In this document: in pieces, positions 35,206 through 43,488 of the stretch
Layout of the letters: each line of letters begins with the position of its first letter
Numbering within the stretch: position 1 is the stretch's first letter
Assembly: GCF_914271485.1 (NCBI RefSeq)
Contig: NZ_CAJZAG010000005.1
Coordinates: 310,001 to 374,000, forward strand
Direction of reading: 5' to 3'
DNA: 64,000 nucleotides
Source: Cupriavidus pampae
GTDB taxonomy: Bacteria > Pseudomonadota > Gammaproteobacteria > Burkholderiales > Burkholderiaceae
Program-made: the position numbers and the translations under genes
Notes under the pieces: model-generated
Databases searched by the model: none
What the model was told of the DNA's origin: nothing
What the model saw: the letters and a program-made list of their open reading frames with translations, nothing else

Positions 35206-36228
35206 ATGACCGCTCTATTCAACTCGCTGGACGCCATCAGCAGTGTCCGGCTGATCGACGGACCCACACCCATCCAGCGTCTGAACCGGCTCGAATCGGT
35301 GCTGCGCAGCGACGTTGCGCTCTACGTCAAGCGTGACGATTTGATGAGCGTGGGCGGCGGCGGCAACAAGCTTCGCAAGCTCGAATATCTGCTTGGCGAT
35401 GCGCTCGCGCAGGGCTGCGATGCGTTCGTGACCACCGGCGGATTGCAGTCGAACCACGCGCGCCTCAGTGCGGCCGCATGCGCGCGTCTGGGTCTCAAGT
35501 GCGAACTCGTGCTGGCACCAATGGTGAGCTATGACGGCGACGGCTATACGCAGAACGGCAACGTGCTGCTGGACAAGCTGTTCGGCGCGACCGTGCACGA
35601 GGTGCCGCGCGGCACCGACGCGCTCGCGTTCGCACATGAACGGGCCAACGAATTGCGAACCCTCGGCTACAAGCCGTACGTCGCAGGGCTGGGCGGTTCG
35701 ACGCCGATCGGCGCGCTCGGCTACGTGTCGGGTGCGCGGGAATTGCTCGAACAGGAAGCGCAGCGTGGCGAAGCGTTCTCGCATATCGTGATTCCGAGCG
35801 GCAGCTTTGGCACGCATGCGGGCCTTGCGATCGGCCTCGCCATGGCCAATGCACAGCCCGAGCGGATCCAGGCGTTCACGGTGCTGAGCCCGCTTGACGT
35901 GGCAATCACGAAGACACGCGATTTGATCGCGCAGGTGCAGGCACAACTGCGGTTCCAGTCCTCGGTGGCAGCCGATGCCGTGCGCATCGACGGCAGCCAG
36001 CTCGGTGAAGGTTATGGCATTCCAACCGACGGCATGCTCGAGGCGGTACGCCTGCTGGCGCAAACCGAAGGCCTGCTGCTGGATCCGGTCTATAGCGGCA
36101 AGGCGTTTGCCGGTCTGCTGCACGATATCCGCCGCGGCGCGATTGCCGCAGGCAGCAGCGCGCTATTCATCATGACCGGCGGTACGCCGGGCCTGTTCGC
36201 CTACCGGCAGACGTTCGATCGTCCCTGA
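35206..36228 (+). CDS. PLP-dependent D-cysteine desulfhydrase / ACC deaminase family enzyme
   Basis: 340 residues from the ATG at 35206, with GAGGA upstream and 23 bases after the M81 gene. The PLP lysine is in GGGGNKLRKLEY, with the family pattern TTGGLQSNHARLSAAA and the phosphate-binding region IPSGSFGTHAGLA. Relatives are D-cysteine desulfhydrase, 1-aminocyclopropane-1-carboxylate deaminase and L-cysteate sulfo-lyase; the sequence seen does not decide among them. They release ammonia with sulfide, sulfite or 2-oxobutyrate. It would act on the amino acid set free by the M81 enzyme. Confidence 0.83.
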   Translation: MTALFNSLDAISSVRLIDGPTPIQRLNRLESVLRSDVALYVKRDDLMSVGGGGNKLRKLEYLLGDALAQGCDAFVTTGGLQSNHARLSAAACARLGLKCELVLAPMVSYDGDGYTQNGNVLLDKLFGATVHEVPRGTDALAFAHERANELRTLGYKPYVAGLGGSTPIGALGYVSGARELLEQEAQRGEAFSHIVIPSGSFGTHAGLAIGLAMANAQPERIQAFTVLSPLDVAITKTRDLIAQVQAQLRFQSSVAADAVRIDGSQLGEGYGIPTDGMLEAVRLLAQTEGLLLDPVYSGKAFAGLLHDIRRGAIAAGSSALFIMTGGTPGLFAYRQTFDRP

Positions 36229-36358
36229 TTTTTTTGCGAAATGTTGTCCACGCGCAGCGACAGTGTGTCTACGGTGCGTTGTTGTTCGGCACCTCGACGA
36301 CCCCTACATTAGCTGTGCGGGCATTGCCGCAATTCCAATCAATTTCAGGGAATTCATC

Positions 36359-36556
36359 ATGAAGATTTTCTTTAATGCAGTACTCGTGAGTGTTGGCATG
36401 GCCGCGCTCGTCTCGACCGCCGGCGCCTCGCAAGTCGTCTCCGATCATGCGCGCCTCGATGGCAGCATCGGCAAGGCCGCCACGCAATCCGCAATCAATG
36501 CCAGCGCAAGCCGCGCTGTCAACGAGCCGCGCGATCCGTACACGGAAGGCGCATAA
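36359..36556 (+). CDS. Small secreted protein, 65 residues
   Basis: The ATG at 36359 has AGGGAA about 6 bases upstream. A signal peptide (MKIFFNAVLVSVGMAALVSTAGA) leaves a mature chain of about 42 polar residues with no Cys. Small exported proteins of this style, often unnamed, are common in Burkholderiaceae. The function is unknown. It is separated from the PLP gene by 130 bases and followed by a hairpin. Confidence 0.7.
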   Translation: MKIFFNAVLVSVGMAALVSTAGASQVVSDHARLDGSIGKAATQSAINASASRAVNEPRDPYTEGA

Positions 36557-36564
36557 GCCCGCCT

Positions 36565-36592
36565 GCGATCGCTGAGGCTCTTCAGCGATCGC
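36565..36592. terminator. Hairpin between small secreted protein and LysR gene
   Basis: Perfect 11-base arms GCGATCGCTGA and TCAGCGATCGC around a 6-base loop, between two convergent genes. There is no T run, so it is a weak or rho-helped terminator. Confidence 0.55.
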
Positions 36593-36595
36593 TCT

Positions 36596-37510
36596 TCAGC
36601 TATCGATTTTCGCCGGATCCTCGAACGCATCGAGTAACGCGCGCACCTTCGGCGGGACCAGTCTGCGCGCTGGCGTCAGCGCATAGACCTCCAGCGGAGA
36701 CGAATATTGATGTGGAAACAATCTGATCAGCTCGCCGCGCCGAATATCGTCCTTGATATAGGCCGGCAGCATTCTTATTACACCCAGGCCCGCGATCGCC
36801 GCGCGCACGCGCAGCTCGACGTTCGGCGTGCGGATACACGGGCACAGAGAGATACGGCCCACTTCGCGGTCGCCATCGAGCAGCTCCCACTCGCTGTCGT
36901 CGGGGTCCACGATCATCGGCCACGACGCGATCTCCTGCAGCGTGCGCGGCAGGCCACGCTCGGCGATCAGCTCCGGCGCGGCATAGAACCCACGCTCCAT
37001 CGCGACCACATGCTTGCTCACCATTGAACTGTCCGGCAGCCTCGTATCGGTCTTGACGAATGCGATGTCGTAACGCTGCTCGATCAGATCGGGAATCTTC
37101 CTTGTATCGTCCACTTCCACCTTCAGCGCCGGATGCGCCTTCAGCAATCGAACGAGCGCTGGCGCGAGATGCAGCCAACCGGTCTCATACGGCGCCGCCA
37201 CACGCAATGTGCCCGAGACCTGTTGCTGCGTCGATTTGGCGTCGTTGTCCGCTTCGCGCAGATCGTTCAGCAGTGGCGCGATGCGTGCGTAGAACGTCTG
37301 ACCGATATCCGTCACGCGAACCCTGCGCGTGCTGCGATCGAGTAGCCGATTACCAAGCCGTGCCTCCAGCCGCGCAATCGAGAAGCTGATCGATTGCTTT
37401 GGAATGCCCGCGATATCCCCGGCTGCGGTGAAGCTGCCGGCCTCCACCACTCGGCAGAAATTTTCCCAATCGCCCCAGTCGGCAAATTCATCCAGTTTCT
37501 TCGTGTTCAA
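36596..37510 (-). CDS. LysR-family regulator divergent from a porin gene
   Basis: 304 residues from a TTG at 37510 with a strong GGGGAG 6 bases upstream; a TTG at 37567 is less supported. The DNA-binding domain is WENFCRVVEAGSFTAAGDIAGIPKQSISFSIARLEARLGNRLLDRSTRRVRVTDIG, with the effector domain from about 95. It belongs to the subgroup with the RLEARLG..LLDRSTRRV pattern. Its start faces the porin gene 200 bases away, which is the likely target. Confidence 0.85.
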   Translation of the reverse strand: MNTKKLDEFADWGDWENFCRVVEAGSFTAAGDIAGIPKQSISFSIARLEARLGNRLLDRSTRRVRVTDIGQTFYARIAPLLNDLREADNDAKSTQQQVSGTLRVAAPYETGWLHLAPALVRLLKAHPALKVEVDDTRKIPDLIEQRYDIAFVKTDTRLPDSSMVSKHVVAMERGFYAAPELIAERGLPRTLQEIASWPMIVDPDDSEWELLDGDREVGRISLCPCIRTPNVELRVRAAIAGLGVIRMLPAYIKDDIRRGELIRLFPHQYSSPLEVYALTPARRLVPPKVRALLDAFEDPAKIDS

Positions 37511-37710
37511 GATATCTCCCCTCTGGCGCGCAAGCGCGGCTTGCCTCGAATCAAATTCTACGAGCAAACGAGACCCTCGCGCCCGTCATGGCCAGTGTCG
37601 GACAGATGTTGGCCCAATAACCATGCAATTGCCGCAATTCATGGAGTGCGGCGTCTCTATCATTTAACTCGGTTTTTAAAGTAGTTTTACAACAATCATC
37701 TGGAGATGTA

Positions 37711-38787
37711 ATGAAGAAGGTATTAGCGGTAGCCGCCGCTTCCATGTTGGCCAATGTCGCGTATGCGCAGTCGAACGTGACGCTGTATGGAGTGGCTGAT
37801 GCCGGGATTGAATATCTCACCAACGCCGGGAAGAACGGCAACGGCCTGGCGCGTGTCACGTCGGGCAATCAGTCGGGATCGCGCTGGGGTCTGCGCGGCG
37901 TGGAGGACCTCGGCGGCGGCCTCAAGGCGATCTTTCGCCTGGAGAGCGGCTTCGATATCGACACGGGCAACTCGGGCCAGTCGAACCGTCTGTTTGGCCG
38001 CGAGGCGAACGTAGGGTTGGAGAGCAAGTACGGCAGCCTGTTCCTCGGTCGCCAGCAAACCTCGATTCGCGAGTTCGGCAGTGCCTATGATCCGACCGTG
38101 ATTGCCGACCACTACGGCATTCTGGCCATTGCACCGGAGTTCGGCTCGCGTGCGGACAACGCCCTCAAGTATGTCGGCCAGTTCGGCCCGATCAACGCGC
38201 AGGCGTTCTACTCGTTCCAGTCCAACGGCAACGAGGTGGCGGGCAGCAATGTGTTCGGACGCGAGTTCGGCACCTTCATCAACTATGCGTCCGGCCCGGT
38301 CTCGGTAGGCGTGACCTATGACGACCTTCACGTTGGCACCGCGACGAATCAGGCACCGGTGCTGCGCCGTATCGGGGTGGCCGGCAGCTACACCGTGGGC
38401 AACCTCAAGACGTTCGCGGGGTATCGCATGGCCAAGGCGTATGACGGCGCAAGACTGCCGGGTGCGCAGGCCGCCGATGCGGGTTCCAATCTCTATTGGC
38501 TCGGCGCGGTCTACCGGATGACCCCGGCGTTCTCGCTGACCGGTGCTGCCTACTATCAGGACTTCCGGCAGACCGGTTCGGATCCGTGGCAATTCCTGCT
38601 GACCGGCGACTATGCGTTCTCCAAGCGCACCGACGTCTACGCGTCGGTGTCCTACTCGATGAACAAGCAGAACTCGCAACTGGGCGTGAATGGCTTCAAC
38701 AGCGGCAGCGGTACTACCGCGGTCTACAACGTGCAGCCGGGCAAGGATCAGCTCGGCGTGGTGATGGGGGTGCGGCACCGCTTCTAA
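37711..38787 (+). CDS. Gram-negative porin (Burkholderia OmpC/general porin family)
   Basis: 358 residues with TGGAGAT upstream. The signal peptide is KKVLAVAAASMLANVAYAQ, and the mature protein opens with SNVTLYGVADAGIEYL, the usual first strand of beta-proteobacterial trimeric porins. RWGLRGVEDLGGGLKAIFRLESGF and GLESKYGSLFLGRQ are family-typical, and the chain ends in RHRF with the terminal Phe needed for outer-membrane assembly. It forms a diffusion channel for small solutes. Confidence 0.93.
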   Translation: MKKVLAVAAASMLANVAYAQSNVTLYGVADAGIEYLTNAGKNGNGLARVTSGNQSGSRWGLRGVEDLGGGLKAIFRLESGFDIDTGNSGQSNRLFGREANVGLESKYGSLFLGRQQTSIREFGSAYDPTVIADHYGILAIAPEFGSRADNALKYVGQFGPINAQAFYSFQSNGNEVAGSNVFGREFGTFINYASGPVSVGVTYDDLHVGTATNQAPVLRRIGVAGSYTVGNLKTFAGYRMAKAYDGARLPGAQAADAGSNLYWLGAVYRMTPAFSLTGAAYYQDFRQTGSDPWQFLLTGDYAFSKRTDVYASVSYSMNKQNSQLGVNGFNSGSGTTAVYNVQPGKDQLGVVMGVRHRF

Positions 38788-38794
38788 ACGACAC

Positions 38795-38857
38795 GCCCTC
38801 CATGCGTGGAGGGCTTCGACACTTTCCAGGCGGGCACCTTGCGGTTGAAGGTGCCCG
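38795..38857. terminator. Two consecutive hairpins between convergent porin and MFS genes
   Basis: GCCCTCCA/TGGAGGGC (38795-38814) and CGGGCACCTT/AAGGTGCCCG (38831-38857) lie 8 and 44 bases after the porin stop codon. Both are perfect stems; neither has a long T run. They probably end transcription from the two sides. Confidence 0.65.
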
Positions 38858-38866
38858 TTCTCCATT

Positions 38867-40102
38867 TCAGCTCGCCGAAAGATCACCGCCCGGTACGCGC
38901 AGATTCGACTTCCTGCCGCCAGCCCAGTGCAGCACCGCCGCCAGCAGGCCGAGTGCGATGCCGAAGGCCACGATGCCGGTCCAGCCGTACTGGCTCATGA
39001 TCCAGCCGCTGACCGCGGTGCCGACCGCGCCGCCGAAGAACGTCGCCGTCATGTACAGGCTGTTGATACGGCCCTGCGCCTTGGGATCGACCGCGAACGC
39101 GCGGGTCTGATTGGAGACCAGCCCGGATTGCACGCCGATGTCGAGCACGATCACACCAACGATCAATGCCACCAGCGACCAGTCCGCGCCTGCCAGGATC
39201 ACGAACGACAGGATCACGATGCCGATGCTGGCACCAATCACCCGACGGGAACCGAGCCGGTCCGCCGCGCGGCCGCCCAGCGACGCCGCCAGCGCGCCCG
39301 CCGCACCGATGATGCCGAAGGCACCCGCCCATGCGCTGCCGAGATGCCACGGCCCGCTGACGAGCAACGCGGCGAGGTTGACCCAGAACGCGTTGAAGCA
39401 CGCCCACAGCAGCGCCTGAATGATCATCGACTCCCGAATCGGACGATTGTCGCGCGCGAGCGGCCAGAGCGAGGCCAGCAGCCGGCCATACGACAGGTTC
39501 GTCGACGGCACGCCGCGCGGCAGCAGCATCGCGGCGGCGATCCACACCGGGATCATGAACGCCGCTTCCATCCCATACACCGCGCGCCAGCCATACGCCG
39601 CACCCACCACGCCGGCGATCGTGCGGCCAAGCAGAATACCGACCATGATGCCGCTGACGACCGTGCCGACCGAACGACCCCGTTCCTGCGGACGCGACAT
39701 GACGGCCGCGAACGGCACCAGTTGCTGAGGCACGCAACTCACGATGCCAAGACCAAACGAGGCGCCGATCAGTGCCCAGACACCGGGCGACAGCGCGGCC
39801 AGGATAGCGAACACGAACGCGAGTGCGATCTGGGTGAGTACGAGCTTGCGGCGATCGAAACGATCGCCGAGCGGCAGCAGCAGCGCCAGTCCCGTCGAGA
39901 AGCCCAGCAATGCGGCGCCCGCGACAAGATCCACCATCGTCACATCGATGCGCAGCCCCGTCGCAATCAGCGGCAGAATCGGTTGCGTGCAATAGATATT
40001 GGTGATGACCGCGCCAGCAATGATGGCCATCATGAGGATCTTGCCTCGCGATGCCACCGCGGGTGCGTGAGGACTATCGGCCGGAGCGGATGGGGTAGTC
40101 AC
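38867..40102 (-). CDS. MFS transporter (sugar efflux / DHA1-like)
   Basis: 411 residues from a GTG at 40102, which has AGGAGA 5 bases upstream. Twelve membrane segments with GAALLGFSTGLALLLPLGDRFDRRKLVLTQI, GIVSCVPQQLVPFAAVMSRPQERGRSVGTVVSGIMVGILLGRTIAG, and a second-half GGRAADRLGSRRVIG. The motifs place it with proton-driven exporters of the DHA1 branch. An HxlR gene lies 100 bases upstream on the same strand and could be its regulator. The substrate is unknown. Confidence 0.85.
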   Translation of the reverse strand: MTTPSAPADSPHAPAVASRGKILMMAIIAGAVITNIYCTQPILPLIATGLRIDVTMVDLVAGAALLGFSTGLALLLPLGDRFDRRKLVLTQIALAFVFAILAALSPGVWALIGASFGLGIVSCVPQQLVPFAAVMSRPQERGRSVGTVVSGIMVGILLGRTIAGVVGAAYGWRAVYGMEAAFMIPVWIAAAMLLPRGVPSTNLSYGRLLASLWPLARDNRPIRESMIIQALLWACFNAFWVNLAALLVSGPWHLGSAWAGAFGIIGAAGALAASLGGRAADRLGSRRVIGASIGIVILSFVILAGADWSLVALIVGVIVLDIGVQSGLVSNQTRAFAVDPKAQGRINSLYMTATFFGGAVGTAVSGWIMSQYGWTGIVAFGIALGLLAAVLHWAGGRKSNLRVPGGDLSAS

Positions 40103-40201
40103 GATATTCTCCTTGTTGTTGGAAATAGGTAAAGCCCGCCCAGCGCCATCGCCTGATGACGTGGTGACGTGATGAAGTTGCGCGGATTCGGAGGGGAAAC
40201 T

Positions 40202-40570
40202 TCAGGAGGGGCGCGCCACGTGCTCGCCGACCCATTGCCGCATGGCTGCGATCACGGGTCCGAGCTGCCTGCCCTTGTCGGTCAGGTGATACTCGCGCCA
40301 GTCGCTGCGGTCCGCACAGGCACGCATCTCAAGAATGCCGTGGTCGACCAGCACGCGCAGCCGCGCGCTCAGGATGTTGGTGGCCACGCCGAGGTTCTTC
40401 TGGAACGCGCCGAACCGGCGCGTTCCAGCCAGTGCTTCCTCGACCAGCATCAACGTCCAGCTGTCACCGACCACCTTGAGCGTCCGCGCGGCGAGAGATG
40501 CCTCGTCGCAACTCTCGTCGCCACGCTCGCCGCCACTTTCGGCGGTATCCACTGGTGGTCTCTTGCCCAT
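40202..40570 (-). CDS. HxlR-family winged-helix regulator
   Basis: 122 residues. The ATG at 40570 overlaps the sucA stop codon by one base (TAATG), so it is translationally coupled. The HxlR core is visible: LKVVGDSWTLMLVEEALAGTRRFGAFQKNLGVATNILSARLRVLVDHGILEM, and the wing YHLTDKGRQLGPVIAAM. HxlR proteins often sense aldehydes, quinones or redox state. Being cotranscribed with sucA and perhaps aceE, it may regulate them, or the MFS gene downstream. Confidence 0.88.
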   Translation of the reverse strand: MGKRPPVDTAESGGERGDESCDEASLAARTLKVVGDSWTLMLVEEALAGTRRFGAFQKNLGVATNILSARLRVLVDHGILEMRACADRSDWREYHLTDKGRQLGPVIAAMRQWVGEHVARPS

Positions 40571-43362
40571 TACGACTCCAGCGCCGCAGCCAGGAATTGC
40601 CGCTGACGCTCGACGTGCATCGACGGATATCCCGGCGCGGTCGAGGCATTCTCGGGCGGGCCTACATAGCGCAGCGTGGCAGGTGTCTTGACTAGTTCCC
40701 AAAGCTTCTCGACCACAAAGGTCCAGGCGCCCTGGTTACGCGACTCTTCCTGACACCAGACGACTTCCGTCAGATGCGGATAGCGTGCGAGCTCCGCGGC
40801 AATCTGCTGCGCCGGGAACGGATAAAGCTGCTCCACGCGCATCAACGCGATATCGTCCTTGCCCAGCGCCTTGCGGCGCGCAAGCAGCTCGTAATAGACC
40901 TTGCCCGTGGCGAGAATCAACCGCTCGACGCGCGCGGCCTGCTCCGCCGTGCGCGGCTCGGTCAGCACGGCCTCGAACTTGCCGTGCACCAGCATATCGA
41001 GACTGCTGGTCGCTTCCGGATGCCGCAGCAACGACTTTGGCGTCATCACCACCAGTGGCACCCGATCCTTGCCCGTGGCCTGCTCGCGCAGCAGATGAAA
41101 GATCTGCGCTGGCGTGGTCGGCTGGACCACGCGCAGGTTGTGCTCGGCGCAGAGCTGCAGATAGCGCTCGAGCCGCGCCGACGCGTGCTCGGACCCCTGG
41201 CCTTCCTGACCGTGCGGCAGCAGCAGCGTGACGCCGCTATGCTGGCCCCACTTGACCGCGCCGGCCGACAGGAAATTGTCGATGACCACCTGCGCACCGT
41301 TGGCGAAGTCGCCGAACTGCGCCTCCCACAACACCAGCGAATCCTTACGGACCAGCGAGTAGCCGTATTCGAAGGCAAGCACGGCAGCTTCGGAGAGAAT
41401 CGAGTTGGCGATCGAGAGCTTCGCCCCATTCGCGGTAACGCCTGCCAGCGGCACATGCACACCCTGGCCGCGCGCCACGCGCTGCTGATCGTGGAACACC
41501 GCATGACGATGACTGAAGGTGCCGCGCTCGCTGTCCTGTCCGCTCAGGCGCACGCTGGTGCCCGACGACAGCAGCGACGCGAATGCCAGATGCTCGGCCA
41601 TGCCCCAGTCGAGCGCGCGCTTGCCTTCCGCCATCTCGCGCCGTGCGGCAACCACCTTCTCGACCAGCGGATGCAACGTAAAGCCCGCTGGCACTTCGGT
41701 GATCCGGCGCGCCAGCGCCTGCAGATCATCCATGGACACCTGTGGCACCGCGGCCGCCGTCTTCTTCATGGCGAACGCCGCGTCCGCACTCGCATCGTCG
41801 GCCGGCTCGGCGTGCTCCAGGCGATCGCGGTAGGCGCGCGTGTAGTGCTCCACGTCCTCGGCGGTCACCAGCTTCTCATCGACGAGCTTGGCGGCATACA
41901 ACGCCCGCACGCCGGGATGCCCCGCGATGGAGCGATACATCAGCGGCTGCGTGATATTCGGCGTGTCCTGCTCCTGATGGCCATGCCGGCGGAAGCAGAG
42001 CAATTCGATGACCACGCTCTTGTGGAACGTCGCGCGGAAGTCGATCGCCAGGCGCGTGGCCGCGATCACGGCCTCGGGGTCGTCGCCATTCACATGCAGC
42101 ACCGGCGCCTCGATCATCTTGGCGATATCGGTGCAATAGAACGACGACCGCGTATCGCGCGGGTCCGAAGTCGTAAAGCCCACCTGGTTGTTGACGACGA
42201 TATGGATGGTCCCGCCCGTGCCATAGGCGCGCGTGCCGGACATGTTCATGGTCTCCATCACCACGCCCTGCCCCGAGATCGACGAGTCGCCATGGATCTC
42301 CACGGGCAGCACCGCGCTGTCGGGCAGTCCCAGCGCTTCCGCGCGGCCGCGCGCAATGCCCTGCACCACTGGGTTGACGATCTCCAGATGCGACGGGTTG
42401 AACGCGATGGTCACTTCGACCGGACCGGACGGGGTCTGCCGCATACCGGTATGGCCCTTGTGGTACTTGACGTCGCCAGCCGGCAGCAGATTCGCGGTCT
42501 TGCCTTCGAACTCGTCGAACAGCGCCGCAGGCGACTTGCCGACGATATTCACCATGACGTTCAGCCGTCCACGATGGGCCATGCCGAGCACCGAAGTCTT
42601 CACACCTCGCGTGGCACCGTAGCCAATCAGTTCGTCCAGCATGACGATCAGCGACTCGCCACCTTCCAGTGAAAAGCGCTTCTGCCCTACATAGCGAGCG
42701 TGGAGGTACTTCTCCAGCCCTTCGGCGGCGGTCAGTTGTTCGAGGATATGGCGCTTGTCGCCGTCATCGAGCGTCGCCTTCGCGCGCGTCGACTCGAGCC
42801 GCGTCTGCCACCAGTCGCGTTGATGCGGATCGGTCAGGTACATGTACTCGGCGCCCAGCGTGCCGCAGTATGTGTCCTTCAATGCGTCGACGAGCGCATC
42901 CAGCGGCAACTCATCTGCCGCGAAGCCGGTGCCAGACACATCGAATGTGGCTTTCATGTCCGACGCCGTCAGACCGTAGAACGCCGGACTCAGGTCGGGT
43001 ACCGGCAGCGCCGGTGTCCAGCGCAGTGGGTCGAGATTCGCGTTGCGCGTGCCCACCATGCGATAGGCGAGGATCATGGCCTGCACCGCCAGCTGCTTGC
43101 GCACGGTCTTCGGACCGTTAGACGCCCCGCCGGCCCTGGCACCAGATTGCTTGGCCAATGCCAGAAAGCGCGACAGCACCGGGGCATGCGCGACATCACC
43201 GGCATTCGAGCCATCCACGGCCGGCGCGCGCTGCAGCGCATTGAAGTAGTCGCGCCAGGGTTCCGATACCGAAGACGGATCCGTCAGATACGCCTCGTAT
43301 TGCTCCTCGACATAAGGAGCGTTGCCGCCAAACAAGAATGAGGTATTACCTTCTTCAATCAT
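40570..43362 (-). CDS. sucA: 2-oxoglutarate dehydrogenase E1 component
   Basis: 930 residues, the usual E1 length. The N-terminal segment reads NTSFLFGGNAPYVEEQYEAYLTDP; the thiamine-diphosphate region has VLGMAHRGRLNVMVNIVGKSP, HGDSSISGQGVVMETMNMS, and NNQVGFTTSDPRDTRSS; the transketolase domain carries FSHRHAVFHDQQR, and a C-terminal LYPFPAQQIAAEL block is present. The common GDAA of the cofactor site is GDSS here. The enzyme decarboxylates 2-oxoglutarate and passes succinyl to the E2 lipoyl group. No sucB or lpd follows; instead an HxlR gene is coupled. aceE lies 126 bases upstream. A second, complete set elsewhere is likely. Confidence 0.9.
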   Translation of the reverse strand: MIEEGNTSFLFGGNAPYVEEQYEAYLTDPSSVSEPWRDYFNALQRAPAVDGSNAGDVAHAPVLSRFLALAKQSGARAGGASNGPKTVRKQLAVQAMILAYRMVGTRNANLDPLRWTPALPVPDLSPAFYGLTASDMKATFDVSGTGFAADELPLDALVDALKDTYCGTLGAEYMYLTDPHQRDWWQTRLESTRAKATLDDGDKRHILEQLTAAEGLEKYLHARYVGQKRFSLEGGESLIVMLDELIGYGATRGVKTSVLGMAHRGRLNVMVNIVGKSPAALFDEFEGKTANLLPAGDVKYHKGHTGMRQTPSGPVEVTIAFNPSHLEIVNPVVQGIARGRAEALGLPDSAVLPVEIHGDSSISGQGVVMETMNMSGTRAYGTGGTIHIVVNNQVGFTTSDPRDTRSSFYCTDIAKMIEAPVLHVNGDDPEAVIAATRLAIDFRATFHKSVVIELLCFRRHGHQEQDTPNITQPLMYRSIAGHPGVRALYAAKLVDEKLVTAEDVEHYTRAYRDRLEHAEPADDASADAAFAMKKTAAAVPQVSMDDLQALARRITEVPAGFTLHPLVEKVVAARREMAEGKRALDWGMAEHLAFASLLSSGTSVRLSGQDSERGTFSHRHAVFHDQQRVARGQGVHVPLAGVTANGAKLSIANSILSEAAVLAFEYGYSLVRKDSLVLWEAQFGDFANGAQVVIDNFLSAGAVKWGQHSGVTLLLPHGQEGQGSEHASARLERYLQLCAEHNLRVVQPTTPAQIFHLLREQATGKDRVPLVVMTPKSLLRHPEATSSLDMLVHGKFEAVLTEPRTAEQAARVERLILATGKVYYELLARRKALGKDDIALMRVEQLYPFPAQQIAAELARYPHLTEVVWCQEESRNQGAWTFVVEKLWELVKTPATLRYVGPPENASTAPGYPSMHVERQRQFLAAALES

Positions 43363-43488
43363 GATGCCAACCTTGTCCTGACTTCATCTTGATTGAAGTC
43401 TAGGTTGGCCAGCTATCGCTCGCGTGAATTGCTGTGACCATTAGCGGCCATCTGCTTGCGATTTCTGGCCAATCGTTCCTGCGCCAAC

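Noticed and set aside
43404..43473. TTGGCCAG and CTGGCCAA inverted arms between aceE and sucA
   Set aside because: The arms are about 54 bases apart, too far for a simple operator, and are likely to occur by chance in GC-rich DNA.
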